The notes beneath the pieces were generated by a model that was given only the letters and a program-made list of their open reading frames with translations, did no database searches and was not told where the DNA came from. The position numbers and the translations under genes were made by a program. From Thermothielavioides terrestris NRRL 8126 (taxonomy: Eukaryota > Ascomycota > Sordariomycetes > Sordariales > Chaetomiaceae): a DNA stretch of 64,000 bases. Below are positions 45,905 to 57,755 of the stretch, piece by piece. The number at the start of each line of letters is the position of its first letter. Position 1 is the stretch's first letter. The DNA lies in contig NC_016458.1 in assembly GCF_000226115.1 (NCBI RefSeq), positions 8,723,501-8,787,500 on the forward strand. Reading direction: 5' to 3'.

Positions 45905-47080
45905 ATGGCTCCCCCCTCCGAGATCCGAGCTGTCGTCATCGCCAAGCCCGGTGCGGCCGAGATCAAGACCGTGCCGCTGCCGCGTCTCCCTGATGACTAC
46001 ATCCTCGTGCGCACCACGGCCGTGGCAATCAACCCGACCGACTGGAAGCACATCGACGGCGGGGCAATCATCGGGGGCGTTGTGGGGTGCGACTACGTCG
46101 GTGTCGTCGAGCAGGTCGGCCCGAAGGTGACCAAGCAGTTCGCCAAGGGCGACCGCATCGCCGGCTTCGTGCACGGGTCCAACAAGGTCCGGCCTGAGGG
46201 CGGCGCGTTCGCCGAGTACATTATCGCCAAAGGCGACGTGCAGATCAAGGTGCCCGAGAATCTGAGTGACGTGGAGGCGGCAACGCTCGGCGTCGGCGTC
46301 GCCACCGTAGTATGTACTCTATTTTTTGAGACCCCTCTACATACAGTTGTAAAAGCGGGTTTGGACTGACCGCATTCCCCCCCTCCCCCTTCCCACGTGA
46401 AGGGCCAAGGTCTTTACCAAGCCCTGAAGCTGCCTCTGCCCGGTAGCAGCGCCGCTACCTCGGCGGGCAGCGAGCCGCGCGAGATCTTGATCTACGGCGG
46501 CAGCACCGCCACGGGCCTGCTGGGCATCCAGTTCGCCAAGCTGTCGGGCTACCGCGTCGCCACGACGGCCTCGCCGTCCAACTTCGACTACCTCAAGTCC
46601 CTGGGCGCCGACGGGGTCTTCGACTACCGCTCGCCAACCGTCGTGGACGACATCCGGGCGTGGAGCAAGGACCCGGACGCGCTGACGCTGGCGTGGGACT
46701 GTATCGGCACCGCCGACTCGGCCCGCATCAGCGTTTCGGCGCTGAGCAAGACGCGCGAGGGCCACTACCGGGCGCTGCTCGTCGTGCCGGACGCCGTCGT
46801 CGCGCAGGCGAATCCGAAGGTGGACAACGGGGTCACGCTGGCGTACACCGCGCTTGGCGAGGCCTTTGATATGTGGCGCGTGTTCCCGGCTGTGCCGGAG
46901 GATCTGGAGTTCGCCAAGGCGTTCTGGGAGCTCGCGAGGGAGCTCTTGGCGAGCGGGAAGGTCAAGCCTGCGCGGGCGGATGTGAATCGCGGCGGGAAGG
47001 GGTTTGAGGGGATCCTGGTTGGGTTGAAGGAGCTGAAAGAGGGAAAGGTGAGCGGCACGAAGCTGGTGTACACGCTCTGA
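45905..47080 (+). CDS. MDR-family zinc-type dehydrogenase / trans-enoyl reductase
   Basis: Exons 45905-46309 and 46403-47080 encode 360 residues. The 93-nt intron has a GTATGT donor and CTGAC branch but an unusual AAG acceptor, the only in-frame choice giving VATVGQGLYQALKLPLP. The N-terminal GroES-like domain contains INPTDWKHID, GCDYVGVVEQVGPKV and GDRIAGFVHG. The Rossmann part begins ILIYGGSTATGLLGIQFAKL and continues with GADGVFDYRSP. The structural and catalytic zinc-binding cysteines of true alcohol dehydrogenases are not evident. This places it with the NADPH-dependent enoyl reductase-like group that also acts in trans with polyketide synthases. No secondary-metabolite genes lie beside it, so the substrate is unknown. 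Confidence 0.85.
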
Positions 47081-47313
47081 GCGGTCGGTTGTTGAGTTGA
47101 CGGGTTCGGTGTGTGGCGGGAAACGCTTATGATGAGACAATTTGCCGCAAAGATGCTCTCCCAGGTAGCATGATGCACTCAGTTTCTTAGGATCCGGTGT
47201 TGGACCATTGATATGTCCGTGATTGATGGGTATCTCGGAAGAAGGAGTAAAAAAGAAAAAAAAAAAGTTCATGTACAAGACAGGCGCAAAGTCCCAGAGC
47301 CACCGTGTTTGGA

Positions 47314-47922
47314 TCAACGGTGGTTATCGTTCTGTGTGCGTGAGAGGCGAGATGCTGCCACACGCGAGGTGCCCGATTGCAGCAGGTCTGCGATGACCTG
47401 CCGGAGAAGTGCCTGGTGACCGGCGGAGAAACGCATCTTGACGAACGGCTTCACCAAGGCGCCGCATTCAATGGTCGAGATATCGACCAGCTCGTAGTGA
47501 TCGCCCCCGTAGACCACGTCTTGCGACTCGGTGCCGTCCCTGACCTCCCCTTGCCGCCTCACCTCATAGCTGCTCCGCACCGTAACGCCCCCCTGAGCCT
47601 GAGCGCAGCATCGGACACCATACTCAAAGCTCTGGAACACGCAAGGGATGGCTATGTCTTTGGTAGCCCATGAACCGACGCCTGGGATGATGGGCACGCG
47701 CTCAGAGACAACGAAGGCCTGCAGTTTTTTGCCGTCTTCGAGGAAGAAGGGGTCATTGACCACTTCCTCCACTTTGACGGGGCGTCGTTCATACCGCAGC
47801 AGGTAGGGATTCGGGGTGATGAGTGCCTCGTATGTCTGCAGGGCGGCGATGACCCTGGCGGGCGGTAGGGAGTCGGGGATTGGCACCTTCGTGATCACAG
47901 TAAAGGGCTCCGGCGGAGACAT
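47314..47922 (-). CDS. DUF7053-like conserved fungal protein
   Basis: A single exon of 202 residues from the ATG at 47922, chosen for its GTCACCATGT context although the frame runs further upstream. It begins MSPPEPFTVITKVPIPDSLP, then VIAALQTYEALITPNPYLLR, and later DVVYGGDHYELVDIS. This has the look of START/polyketide-cyclase-like DUF7053 proteins of ascomycetes. The core is followed by a basic C-terminus. No function is known. It is convergent with the reductase gene, whose stop lies 233 bp away. Confidence 0.7.
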   Translation of the reverse strand: MSPPEPFTVITKVPIPDSLPPARVIAALQTYEALITPNPYLLRYERRPVKVEEVVNDPFFLEDGKKLQAFVVSERVPIIPGVGSWATKDIAIPCVFQSFEYGVRCCAQAQGGVTVRSSYEVRRQGEVRDGTESQDVVYGGDHYELVDISTIECGALVKPFVKMRFSAGHQALLRQVIADLLQSGTSRVAASRLSRTQNDNHR

Positions 47923-50736
47923 GGTGACGAATCGGGCAACCACGGCGATACCAGTCGGCTCGGATTCTCGATGGACGAATGCGATAGAGAGGGCCGAGAC
48001 GCCACTTTGTGTCCTCGTGGCTTTGTCTTGCCAAGACGTCCGAGCGGCGTTGATTCGACCAGCAGAACAGCCCGGGCTTTGAAGACAATGTGGCGCCGGA
48101 GATATCAATCAACAACGCAGGTCAGAGAAGCCACCGGGTCTCGACATCACCATCTCCTGGCCGCGTGTGAGTACACAGCATGTTATTTATTTCTTTTCGT
48201 TGTACGTGGGATTCGCGATGGGGGTTATGAAGTACCTAGGTAAGTGGCGAAGGCACAAACCGGCGTTTACGAAGGCGACGCGAAAGTGTTTCAGGCGAGC
48301 TCGACCCGTCTGTGTGAATGGTGATACGACACAGCAGACTGCTGCGCAATGTCGGGTGGGCGGCCGAGGAGCTGACAGACACCACAGGCTGTTGTTTTTG
48401 AAACACTTAACACTCTTGAGATGCTAAAACGAGGCAATGCTTGGCCCCCACTAACAGCTGAGTACTTTTTTAGCCCCAACACTCCACCAAGAAGACTGAC
48501 ACTGCGGCATCCCAGAAGAAGGATCGCATCCTGCCTTGTCGAGTTAGTATGTACCAGCAGTCAGCAGCCGAAACTACGAAATACATGGACCTACGGTAAG
48601 GTTAGAAGAGGAGCAAAGGAACCCATTGACTCGAAGAGGAATGGCGGAAAAGCAGGCTCGACAGCATTCTGGTCGAAGCTTACCTGTCAGCTTCCGGGTA
48701 ACTAAACCCCCCATTCCCCCCACGTCCGGTTACAGCGCTTTTGCTGCGCAGCGAGCGATGCCTCCAGATGAAAAATCTCGCGCAGCTGAGGTCCACTCGC
48801 TCTGGAGGCCGATGTTGTTCGCCAGTCGTGTGTGTTGTGACTCTCGAGAAACGTTCTGGCGGTGAGGAAGCATGGAAGCCGGAAGGCTCTTTCCAGCCCC
48901 GTTTTTGGGCGCCGTCCGCCCCATCTGAGTGCACGTTTAGTGGGGCCAAGGGTCCTTGCGGCACGGAAGCACCTTCCATTTCACTCACGACCTCAGCGGC
49001 CCCGCTGTTCTCCATGAGCTACGACGTCAGAGCTGTTGGAAGCTGAAACTCGGGAGAGCGTGGAATGGAACGTCCAGCAAACCCAACTCCGGCAGTCTCA
49101 TTGAGAAGTGTTATGTATTCCGTACTGTGTAAGGCTCCCACGGTCACGCACTTTGACAATAAGAGAGGAAACATTCGCAATGACACAACAGTTCCATCGC
49201 TTTTCTGTTCGGGGCTCAGCTGCCCCTGCCTTCCGCTGCAGGCTCCCCGCAAATTGGCGCTACGTCTTCGCGACAGGCGCATGGCTGCCCAGTGTGCAAC
49301 GTCGCGGTTCCCGCTACCTTTGGTACGCGACGGCGATTCGCCGAGGCGTCTCCGCAGGAGGTAGTCGCGTGTTCTGCAGCACAAGATCGCGCTGCAGGCT
49401 TCGAAGTCAACATTCCCTGGCATTGTCTGTAGTGTACAGCACACGAAATGGCAGGGAGGTGTCGCGCAAGGCCGCGACATTCACAGGACAGCAGTTCCCC
49501 TTCCCCATATGTGGTCTAGTTTACGGGCTGTGTTCAAGCGACCGAGGCTCGTTCACTACCACTTATTCCCGGCTGTGTGCGGGAGCACGAAAGCAGCCTT
49601 GTGACATGTCGCACGTCTTCGCGTGCGGTGTCCCACAGCACCAAGCAGCATCGTGCAGTCACACACTCGACGGTGGAGCAAGGCTCTCAGCACTCGGCAA
49701 TGGAACCGTTCACCCCAAACGGGACTTGGAGCGGGCTCATTCCTTGTGCCCGGCAACCAATGGCGGACCCTGGATCCAGCCATCCACAAAATCTTCGCAC
49801 CGCCCGCTGGGAGAGCGGGTGACAAGGACGAGCGGTGATTGCCCCACATGACACGCCTCGAGTGGGATGGCAGCAGGGATGAGGAGAGAAGGCCGTGCAA
49901 GAAAGGCCTGGTCGGACATCGCCCATCGTCTGTCACAAGACATCTCTTCGCATCCCGAGCACTCAGAACTGCGGGTAGCGGACAGGTAACTATCGACCGA
50001 GTTTCCCATTCGGACGCATCACGCCCCGACCGTTGTACTGATCAGCGGCATCCCTGCATTGCTGCCGTGCCGCTGCCGTCCGCTTGTGCTTGCAGGGGCC
50101 AGGGTGAGGGGTTGTTCGACAGGGCAGAGTCAACGACGCTCTCTGTCGTGCATGAATATCTCATTCGGTGACCTCCGCCTCTCCGTTTGGCGATCCGAAA
50201 CCCCCTATCAGCGACGGAGAAGCTTCTTATTTTTTTTCCGCTTCACCTGTTCCCACTGCTCGAGGCATCAGCCGATTCGACGAGGACACATCGGCGGTGT
50301 GGTGGCACGACACGACCCAGCCTTGGGCCACACACCAATCCCCATCCTCTCGGCGCCTGTCAACCAGATCGCAGTCCACCATTGGTCCCGGTCACGCAAG
50401 CCATCTGCTGTGGGCAACGAATCTTTTTTTGCAGCTCGGTGAGACAGCGTTGCCAGAAAAGGGGCGCAGCCTGTGAAGCGGTCGGGATGTTGTAAAATCT
50501 TTAACAGCTCAAACATCGGTCTGGAATTCACTCTGTTTGCACGGAAGAAACCCCTTCGGCAGACTGTGTGCGGTTCTTGGGGACGCTCTGCCTCGAGCCT
50601 CGCCTGCGGAGGTCTCTGGCACACACAATCGGCCTTTTCGATCCGCTTTCGCTGGTCCTTGTCCGCGAGACACCGCCGCACCACATGTCCATGACAATCG
50701 CCAGTTGGCATATCGTCAATTCTTTCGATTCGCATT
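47923..50736. other. Intergenic
   Basis: About 2.8 kb. Several long open frames occur (for example 49108-49851 on the plus strand), but they overlap others on both strands, have cysteine/arginine-rich compositions and lack recognisable motifs. I treat them as chance frames in GC-rich DNA. Confidence 0.35.
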
Positions 50737-53700
50737 ATGGCGGCCGCCGAGGTTCTAAACATCGCCGAAAGCTGGCAGGGACGTCTCCCATATGGTCGTC
50801 CATCTGTCCATCCCACGAGGGGGTTTGGGTTGGATGTGCGGTCCGCACAGTTCGCGCGCAAGCGCGTCTTGGAATCGAGACTTAGCCTCATCGCACACAC
50901 CTGGGTCGAGCTGTGTGCCAGCCTGAAGGTAAGGAAATTGGAGCTCCCGTGTCCAGGCCAAGTTCCCTTACGACATCTCATATGCCGGAAATGAATCATG
51001 GGCGTCCATTTCCTTGAGGGCGCCAACTCCAGTCCTCATTTTCAAGTGCCGAGAGTTATGTCCGGTGTCCAGTGCGAGCTATGGACTAGGGCAGGCGAGG
51101 AGAATAACTACCGCAACGTTCGGACGGTTCTCTGTTCTCTTTCGCTAACAGGAACCGTTGCAGGAACACCAGTCCCTATTGCACAACCCTCTTATCCTGC
51201 CAAGCATCTCCCTGAAACACGCTCACCTTCACTCATACGACGAAGACTCAGACTTGCTGTCAGGGGATCTCGACGACCCAACCGACAGCGGCGCCTGCGC
51301 ACGTAGGCACTACACTGCTTCAAAAGAGCTTCCCACTGCCGACGGAATCAATGCGTCGCATACCGGTTCCGGCTCCGGCGATCGGCGCCCAAACAGAGAC
51401 CTCTTTGCTGACCCCACCGCATGCTTCCGGATCGACTGGACATGCGAGGAAGGGTTCCGACAGGCGGCAAAGAAAAAGAAACAGAAAGCTGCGGCGCCGA
51501 CATCCACCAACAACAATAACAACAGCAACAGCAACGACGCCGGCGATGGCTCGAAGAAGGATGGCGGGGAGGATGCAAACAATGGCGGCGGCGGTGCTGG
51601 TGACGCCCCAGGCGGGGATGCTGGCGGATCCGGTGCTGGTGACGGAGGCGACGGAGGTGACGATAAGAAGGAAGATGAGACGAAAGAAGAGGTGAAGGAA
51701 GACAAAAAGGAGGAGAAGGAGGAGGAGAAGGAAGAGAAGAAGGAACCTGCCGAGGCAGAGCCCGCGGGCGACTTGGGTTTCACGTCTGTCAGCACCGGGA
51801 AGAAGAAGAAGAAAGCCAAGGCTGGCGCTGCTGCAGACCCTCCTGCTGCGCCAGAGCAGAAGACAACGACAGACTTTGGGCTGCCTGCGGTAGAGTCTGG
51901 ATCGGGGACCTTTGACGCTTTCCAGGAGATCAAGTTGGACGAAACGCCATCTCTCGACCTCAAATTTGGCTCCACAGACCCGCCGAAAAAATCATCCCCG
52001 TTTGGCGGTTGGGGGGCGAGTTGGGCGACGGGCAGCCTCAGTTGGGGATTTGGGAGCAGCAAGACCTCTACAGACGACAAGGCCAAAAGCGCAATTGAGG
52101 ACAACCCTTGGAGCATCAACCGCGGCAAACCCAAAAAGACCAAGAGTCCATTTTCCTTCGGCGCTCTCGACGACGTAGACGGAGACAAAGACAACCAAGA
52201 CACAAAGCCGGCCGAGGACGAGTCGAAGGAAGGCAAGAACAATGATGATGTGGACTCGGGGTTCTCTGCAGTGCCGGCGAAAAGCAAGAAGGGAGACACG
52301 GTCGCCCCTGAGGACTCAAAGGCTGAGGAGCCTTCGAACCCACGTGAGCCGGATTCTAAGTCTGCAAAGGACGCTTGGAGCTTCTGGGGTGCCAAAAAGA
52401 ACAAAAAGACCGCTGACAAAGAGCCGAAAGCTGAAGAAAACCCTGCGAAAATCGTGCCTGATCCTGAGCCTTCAGCTTCCCCAGAGCCAGCGAGTAATCA
52501 CGGAGCGGATGATCTCTGGGGCTGGGGTGCTGCCACCACCAAAAAGAGCAAGAAGAAAGGTAAGAAAGAAGTCGCTGACGAGCCTCCCAAGGAGCCGGAG
52601 CCAAAACCAGAACCTGAGCCTGTCGCTGAACCGGACCCGGACCCGGAGCCGGAGCCGGAAAAGAAAATCGACGAGCACGTTTGGGGCGTCAGCACTTCCA
52701 AAAAGACCAAGAAAAAGGATAAGCTGGAGGTCTCGGAGCCTTTGCCACCCAAGGAGCCGGAGCCGGAGGAGGAGCCGGAGCCACAGCCGGAAGCCGTGTC
52801 TGTTCAGAAGCCCGAGCGGAAGAACGACGATATCTGGGAAATGACGACATCGAAGAAAGAGAAGAAGAAGAAGGGCAAAAGCAAAGACCCGGAGCCGGAA
52901 CCTACTCCTGAACCCGAGCCTGAGCCTGAGACAAAGCACGAGGACTTCTGGGGCGTCAGTACCTCAAAAAAGGACAAGAAGAAGAAGAAAGCCGACGCAG
53001 AGCCTGCGAAGGACCCTGAGCCTGAGCCTGAGCCCGAGCCCGAGCGTCCATCCTCGCCCGCGCCGGGACCCGACCCTGAGCCGGAAACGAAGAAGGATAA
53101 TGATGTCTGGGGGTTCAGCACGAAGAAGGAGAAGAAGAAGAAGGCCAAGAAGAGCGAGCCGGAACCTGCGGCTGAGTCCGAGCCAGCGCCCGAACCAGTG
53201 ACGCTGCCGGAAAAGGAGGTTGAGCCTGAGGCTGATGCCGAAGCCAAGGGGGAGGAGGACACTTGGGGCTTGCCTGTCTCAAAAAAGGACAAGAAGAAGA
53301 AAAAACTCAAAGGCAAGGATGCGGATCCCGAGCCGAAACAGGAGGACGACTTTTGGGGCTCTTTCGGCGCCACCTCCAAGAAGGACAAAGGCAACAAAAA
53401 GGCGGCTACGGCTGAGGTCCCTCAAGCAGATCCGGCTTCCGTGGGAGAGGATGACAAGGACCTCATTGAGCTCGACAAACCAGCTGATTTGGACAACAAC
53501 AGCGACTTCTTCAACTCCTGGAGCACCGGGAACAACCCATCACAAGGCGGTGAAGAAACCAAGTCGCTGAAGCCAGATACCATTGAGGAGCCTGCGGCAG
53601 ATGATGGTTGGGGCCTTACGTCTTCTAAGAAGAAGAAAAAGGGCAAAGACAGCGGCAAGAATGACCCGGTGGAAATCGCCGGCGAGACGGGTCTTGAGTC

Positions 53701-56700
53701 CCGGCAGCCAGATTCAGTCGAAGAGGTCAAGGAAGATGGACTTGAAGCGGACTGGGGCTGGGATACCAGCTCTAAGAAGAAAGGTAAGTAGTTCTTGGAT
53801 GCGCTGGAGGCCGAGACCCCGGCTGCCCCGACATCATATCTCCCGCCTTCATCCTCCCTCGATGTTGTTTTGTCTGGTACTGAAGCATTCGCAGAAGCTA
53901 CGACAGGGGAGGACGACAAGAAGTCTAAGAAGTCCAAGGACAAGGAGTCAAAGCTGAGCAAGAAGGAGCTTGAAAAGCTTGAGAAGGAGAAGAAAAAGGC
54001 CGAGCAAGAAGAGGAGGACCGCAAAGCTCAGGAGGCCGAGGAGCAGGCCAAGCTGGACGAAGAGGAACGACAGCGGCAAGAAGCGGAGGAGCAGCAGAAG
54101 AGAGAGGCCGAAGAACAAGCGGCCAGAGACGCAGAAGATGCCGAGGCGGCCAGAGAGGAGAAGGAACTGGAAGCACTGAAGGCCAAGAAGGCCAAAAAGA
54201 AGAAGCTGACCAAGGCTGATCAAGAGAAGTTCGACCGGCTCTCGGCAAGCATCAAGAGGCGAGCGGAAGAGAAGGCTGCACGGGAAGCCGAGGACGCTGA
54301 GCGGGAGCGGCAACGGAGGGAGGAAGAGGAGTTAGCCGCCAGAGAGGCGGAGGAGAAGGCCCTCCGTGAGGCCGAGGAAGCGGCCGAACGGGAGCGTCAG
54401 GAGGCGGAAGCTGCCGAACGGGAACGACAGGAGGCAGAAGCTGCTGAGCGGGAACGGCAGGAGGCGGAAGCTGCGGAACGGGAACGGCAGGAGGCAGAAG
54501 CTGCCGAACGGGAACGGCAGGAGGCAGAAGCTGCCGAACGGGAACGGCAGGAGGCAGAAGCTGCCGAGGCGGCGGCGGCGGCGGCGAAGGCAGAGGCAAA
54601 GGCAGAGGAAGAGGCAGCAGCATCGGCAAAAAAGTCTAAGAAGACCAAGACCAAGAGCAAGGAGAAGGAAAAGGAGAAGGAGAAGGAAGAGAAGGAGAAG
54701 GAGAAGGAGAAGGAAAAGGAGAAGAAGAAGGAAAAGGAGAAGGAGAAGAAGGAGAAGAAGGAGAAGGAGAAGGAAAAGGAAAAGGAGAAGGAGAAGGAGA
54801 AGGAGAAGAAAGGGGAAGAGGAAAAGGAGAAGGAAGCCGGGGGTGAGGATGACGAATTCAAGGATGTCAACCTCACGGCCGAGGAGATCGAGGAGTTGTT
54901 GGCTGACGACTCCAAGGACAAGGCGGAGGAGAAGCAGCCGACGTCAACTTCGAAGGAGGGACGTCCGGCTGACGATCCCTTCAGCTTCTGGGGGGCCGCC
55001 AAGAAGTCCAGCTCCCAGAAGCACAAGCTGAGCTCCTGGCTTCCAGAGCCGGACGGCCCTCCCCAGGCAGCAGCCCCGGAAATTGCGCCTGCTGAGTCAT
55101 CTCCTATTCTGGAAGCTGCTACCGTCGGCGCAATTGGCGCGGTGGCCACCTCGGTGTGGCAGGACCCCTCACCGACTGCCCAAAAAGCCAAGTCCATGAA
55201 GTCCAAGAAGGCCATCGGCGGCAAGATCGCGGACCGCTTGCGCGCCTTCCAGGCGATTGACGACCAAGGCGACGACGACGACGACGCGCCAATCGAGCCG
55301 CTGGCTCCGCCCCCGCCCCCGCCACCGCCGCCCGCCCCCGTCGCGGCGCCCGTCACGCCACCGAGCGAAGAGAAAAAGAAGGGCAGCTCCAAGAAGAGTA
55401 AGAGCAAAAATAAGGAAGCGGTTGCCGACATCGACGCCTTCGCATCCATCCCGCCACCTCCGCCGCCCAACGTCGGCTTGCCCGGCAGCTTTCCCCTGAG
55501 CGAGGAGGAACATCAAAACAGCGATTCCGCCGGCCATGATGAGATAGCCGAGGCCGTCGATATGTCGCCCCCGAAGAAGAGCAGCAAGACACCGAAAAAA
55601 GCGCGGGCATCTCCCGACGTTGTCGATATCCCTCCGCCTCCCCCTCCTGTGCCGAGCCCGCCCCCGGCCGTGCCAGATCCGCCGCCGGCGATGATGACCC
55701 CGGCCGCCGTCCGTTCGTCGAAAAAAGAGAGACCCAAAATCAACCGTGAGGGTCCATCTTGGGGCACCTGGACTACGACCACTCCAACCAAAGATGCCAA
55801 GAAGCCTTCATCCAAGTCTAAACCGGAGAAAGAGGCGAGTTCCAGGAAGAAATCCTCCGCGGCGGAGAAGGAAGTGAAGCCTGAGAACACCTCGCCAAGG
55901 GGTTCCGGCTCCGAAAATGTCGAAAGATCTAAAGCAAAAGATTCGCCAGCACGATTTGCCAGCGTCTTCACAAGTACGCCGCCTCTTTCCCGTTCGGTGT
56001 CCACCCGTGAGAAGCGCATAAGCACCGGCGGAAAGTCAAGCTCGCGCAGGCACTCAGTTGACATAAACGGCGGCCTCATGAGCCCCCCTCCCGAGGAGAT
56101 GGCAGCGAAGGCAGCAAAGGTTCTTGGTGTTGGTGCTGGTCTTGGTCTGTCAAGGTCCGCCAGCAGGCGAAGCAAGAAAGGTGAGGACGATGCCGCCCCT
56201 GATGGAAAGCCGCTCTCTAATCCCGCTGCAGCCGATGATGACGACGACGACATTGTAATGGTTGGTGCGGCCGACACCGCGCCCGGCCCTGGTAAAATGG
56301 AGCGTCGAAGGTCAAGGGTAAGTTCTTCCCTCTTTCGGGGCTCGGATCATTGGTGGGTGTGTGACCAGAAGCTAATTCGCACTCTTGTTCCAGCAATATC
56401 CTCGCGAAGATGATGTTGTTATGGTCGATGTTGCCGATGCGACACCCTCGCGGCCGCCCCCGAAGCGTTCCAACTCGACCACCAAGAAACCTTCAGGCTT
56501 TTCGTCTCTATTTAGCGGCGTCTTCGGCACTCCAAAGCCAGATTCCCGTTCGGAACCTCGAGAGCCGCGCTCAGAGCCGCGCCGTCGGGCCACCTATGCG
56601 ACAACAGATGACGAGGCCGGGCGGCGGGTGGACGAGACAGATGCTGAGCGCGAAGCGCGGCGTGCCGCTCGTCGTGCCCGTCGCGCCGAAAAGGAAGCCG

Positions 56701-57587
56701 CAGAGCGTGCCGCTGCAGAGAGGGCCGCCGAGGAGGCCCGCCGTGCCAAGGACGAGGCTCGGCGTGAGCGGCGCAGGAAGCAGGAGGAGGAAGAGGAAGC
56801 ACGGCGGCAGCAGGAGAAGGAGGCTCGTCGCGCTGAGAGACGGGCACAACGCGCACGCGAAGAGGCCGAACGGCTCGCTGCTGAGCGGAGAGAAGCAGAA
56901 CGAGCCGAGCGACGAAGGCGGCGCGCCGAGGTCGAGGCCGCCGAGGCCGAGGCCGAGGCGCGGCGTGCTGCCAAGCACCATGAGCGTCGTCGCAGCTATC
57001 ACCTCGATGACGCGGGCCGAGAAGAAGAGGAGGAGCGTCGCCGTCGCCGAGAAGCCCGGCGCGCAGCAAGGGAGGAGAAGGAACGCGAGGAGAGATCTTC
57101 GCGGAGGAGGAGCGAGATGGCCAACGGCGAGTTCTATCCCCGAACGTCTCGCGAGAACACAGCTGGTTCGTGGCCGCACTCGGGCACGTCATCTTGGGTT
57201 AAGGAGCACTCAGATGCGCCCCCGCCTCCGGAGGAGAATGGCGTGGATGCGGTGCAACCCCCACCCCCGGACGTTGACGATGTCGATGAGGAAGAGGCCC
57301 GTCGCGAAGCCCGCCGGGCTAGACGCCAGGCGAAATATGCGGAAGCCATGGGCATGACGCCGGAGGGATACGACGAGGACAGACGCCGGAGGCGGCGCCG
57401 TGAAGAGAGGGAACGCGAGAGGGAGAGGGAGCGCGAGAAGCATCGTGAGAGGGACAGGGATAGGGAGAAAGATCGGCGCCCCGCTTCCGACGGGAGTGAC
57501 GGCCGGCGCGACAGCCGCCGGAATTCTGGCATGTTTATGGATACTACCCCGCGGAGCTCCTGGTGGAAGAGGCTCACGAGGGGCTGA
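50737..57587 (+). CDS. Giant disordered protein with Trp-Gly/Lys repeat modules
   Basis: Exons 50737-50928, 51152-53783, 53895-56317 and 56394-57587 give 2146 residues; introns are 223, 111 and 76 nt and all joins keep frame. The ATG at 50737 opens a well-folded-looking segment (MAAAEVLNIAESWQGRLPYG, ESRLSLIAHTWVELCASLK). A second ordered patch, CFRIDWTCEEGFRQ, precedes a Lys run near 170. From about residue 340 to 940 come roughly a dozen modules of the form (D/E)xWG...SKKxKKKK separated by PEPEPEP linkers (HVWGVSTSKK, DFWGVSTSKKDKKKKK, DVWGFSTKKEKKKK, DTWGLPVSKKDKKKKK). Two more WG modules lie near 1305 and 1562. Residues 942-1300 are Glu/Lys coiled coil with exact 10-residue repeats and KEKEK runs. 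Poly-Pro stretches follow, then an Arg/Glu-rich tail. Function unknown. One gene is inferred from the joins; two genes remain possible. Confidence 0.7.
54383..54562 (+). repeat. 30-bp tandem coding repeat (six copies)
   Basis: Six consecutive 30-bp units encode AERERQEAEA inside the coiled-coil part of the giant WG-repeat protein. Units differ only at scattered, mostly silent positions, which suggests recent expansion. Confidence 0.9.
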
Positions 57588-57755
57588 TGAGCAATGATGA
57601 TGACGAAGTTGATGGTTGCATGGATGATGTTGGGCTTGGCTAATGAGCAATGATGATGACAGGGTTGATGATAGCATGGATGTTGTTTGGCTTGGCTGAT
57701 GAGCAATGATGGATGACGGAGCTGATGGTAGCATAGATGATGTTGGGCTTGATGT
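57587..57755 (+). repeat. 56-bp minisatellite, about three copies
   Basis: ATGAGCAATG recurs at 57587, 57643 and 57699, a period of exactly 56 bp. The repeats start at the last base of the WG-protein stop codon and run through its likely 3' UTR. Units are about 80-90 percent alike. Confidence 0.85.

Noticed and set aside
45905..47080. Secondary-metabolite cluster around the enoyl reductase
   Set aside because: No polyketide synthase, NRPS or tailoring genes flank it within the window.
49019..49851. Long open frames on both strands (247 and 153 residues)
   Set aside because: They overlap each other, have no motifs or start context and look like chance frames in GC-rich spacer.
50268..51026. 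252-codon minus-strand frame over the 5' end of the WG-repeat gene
   Set aside because: Overlaps the well-supported first exon and has no recognisable motif.
54397..55470. 357-codon Ser/Phe-rich frame antisense to the WG-repeat gene
   Set aside because: Direct reverse complement of Glu/Lys codons (GAG/AAG reads as CTC/CTT), hence an artefact.
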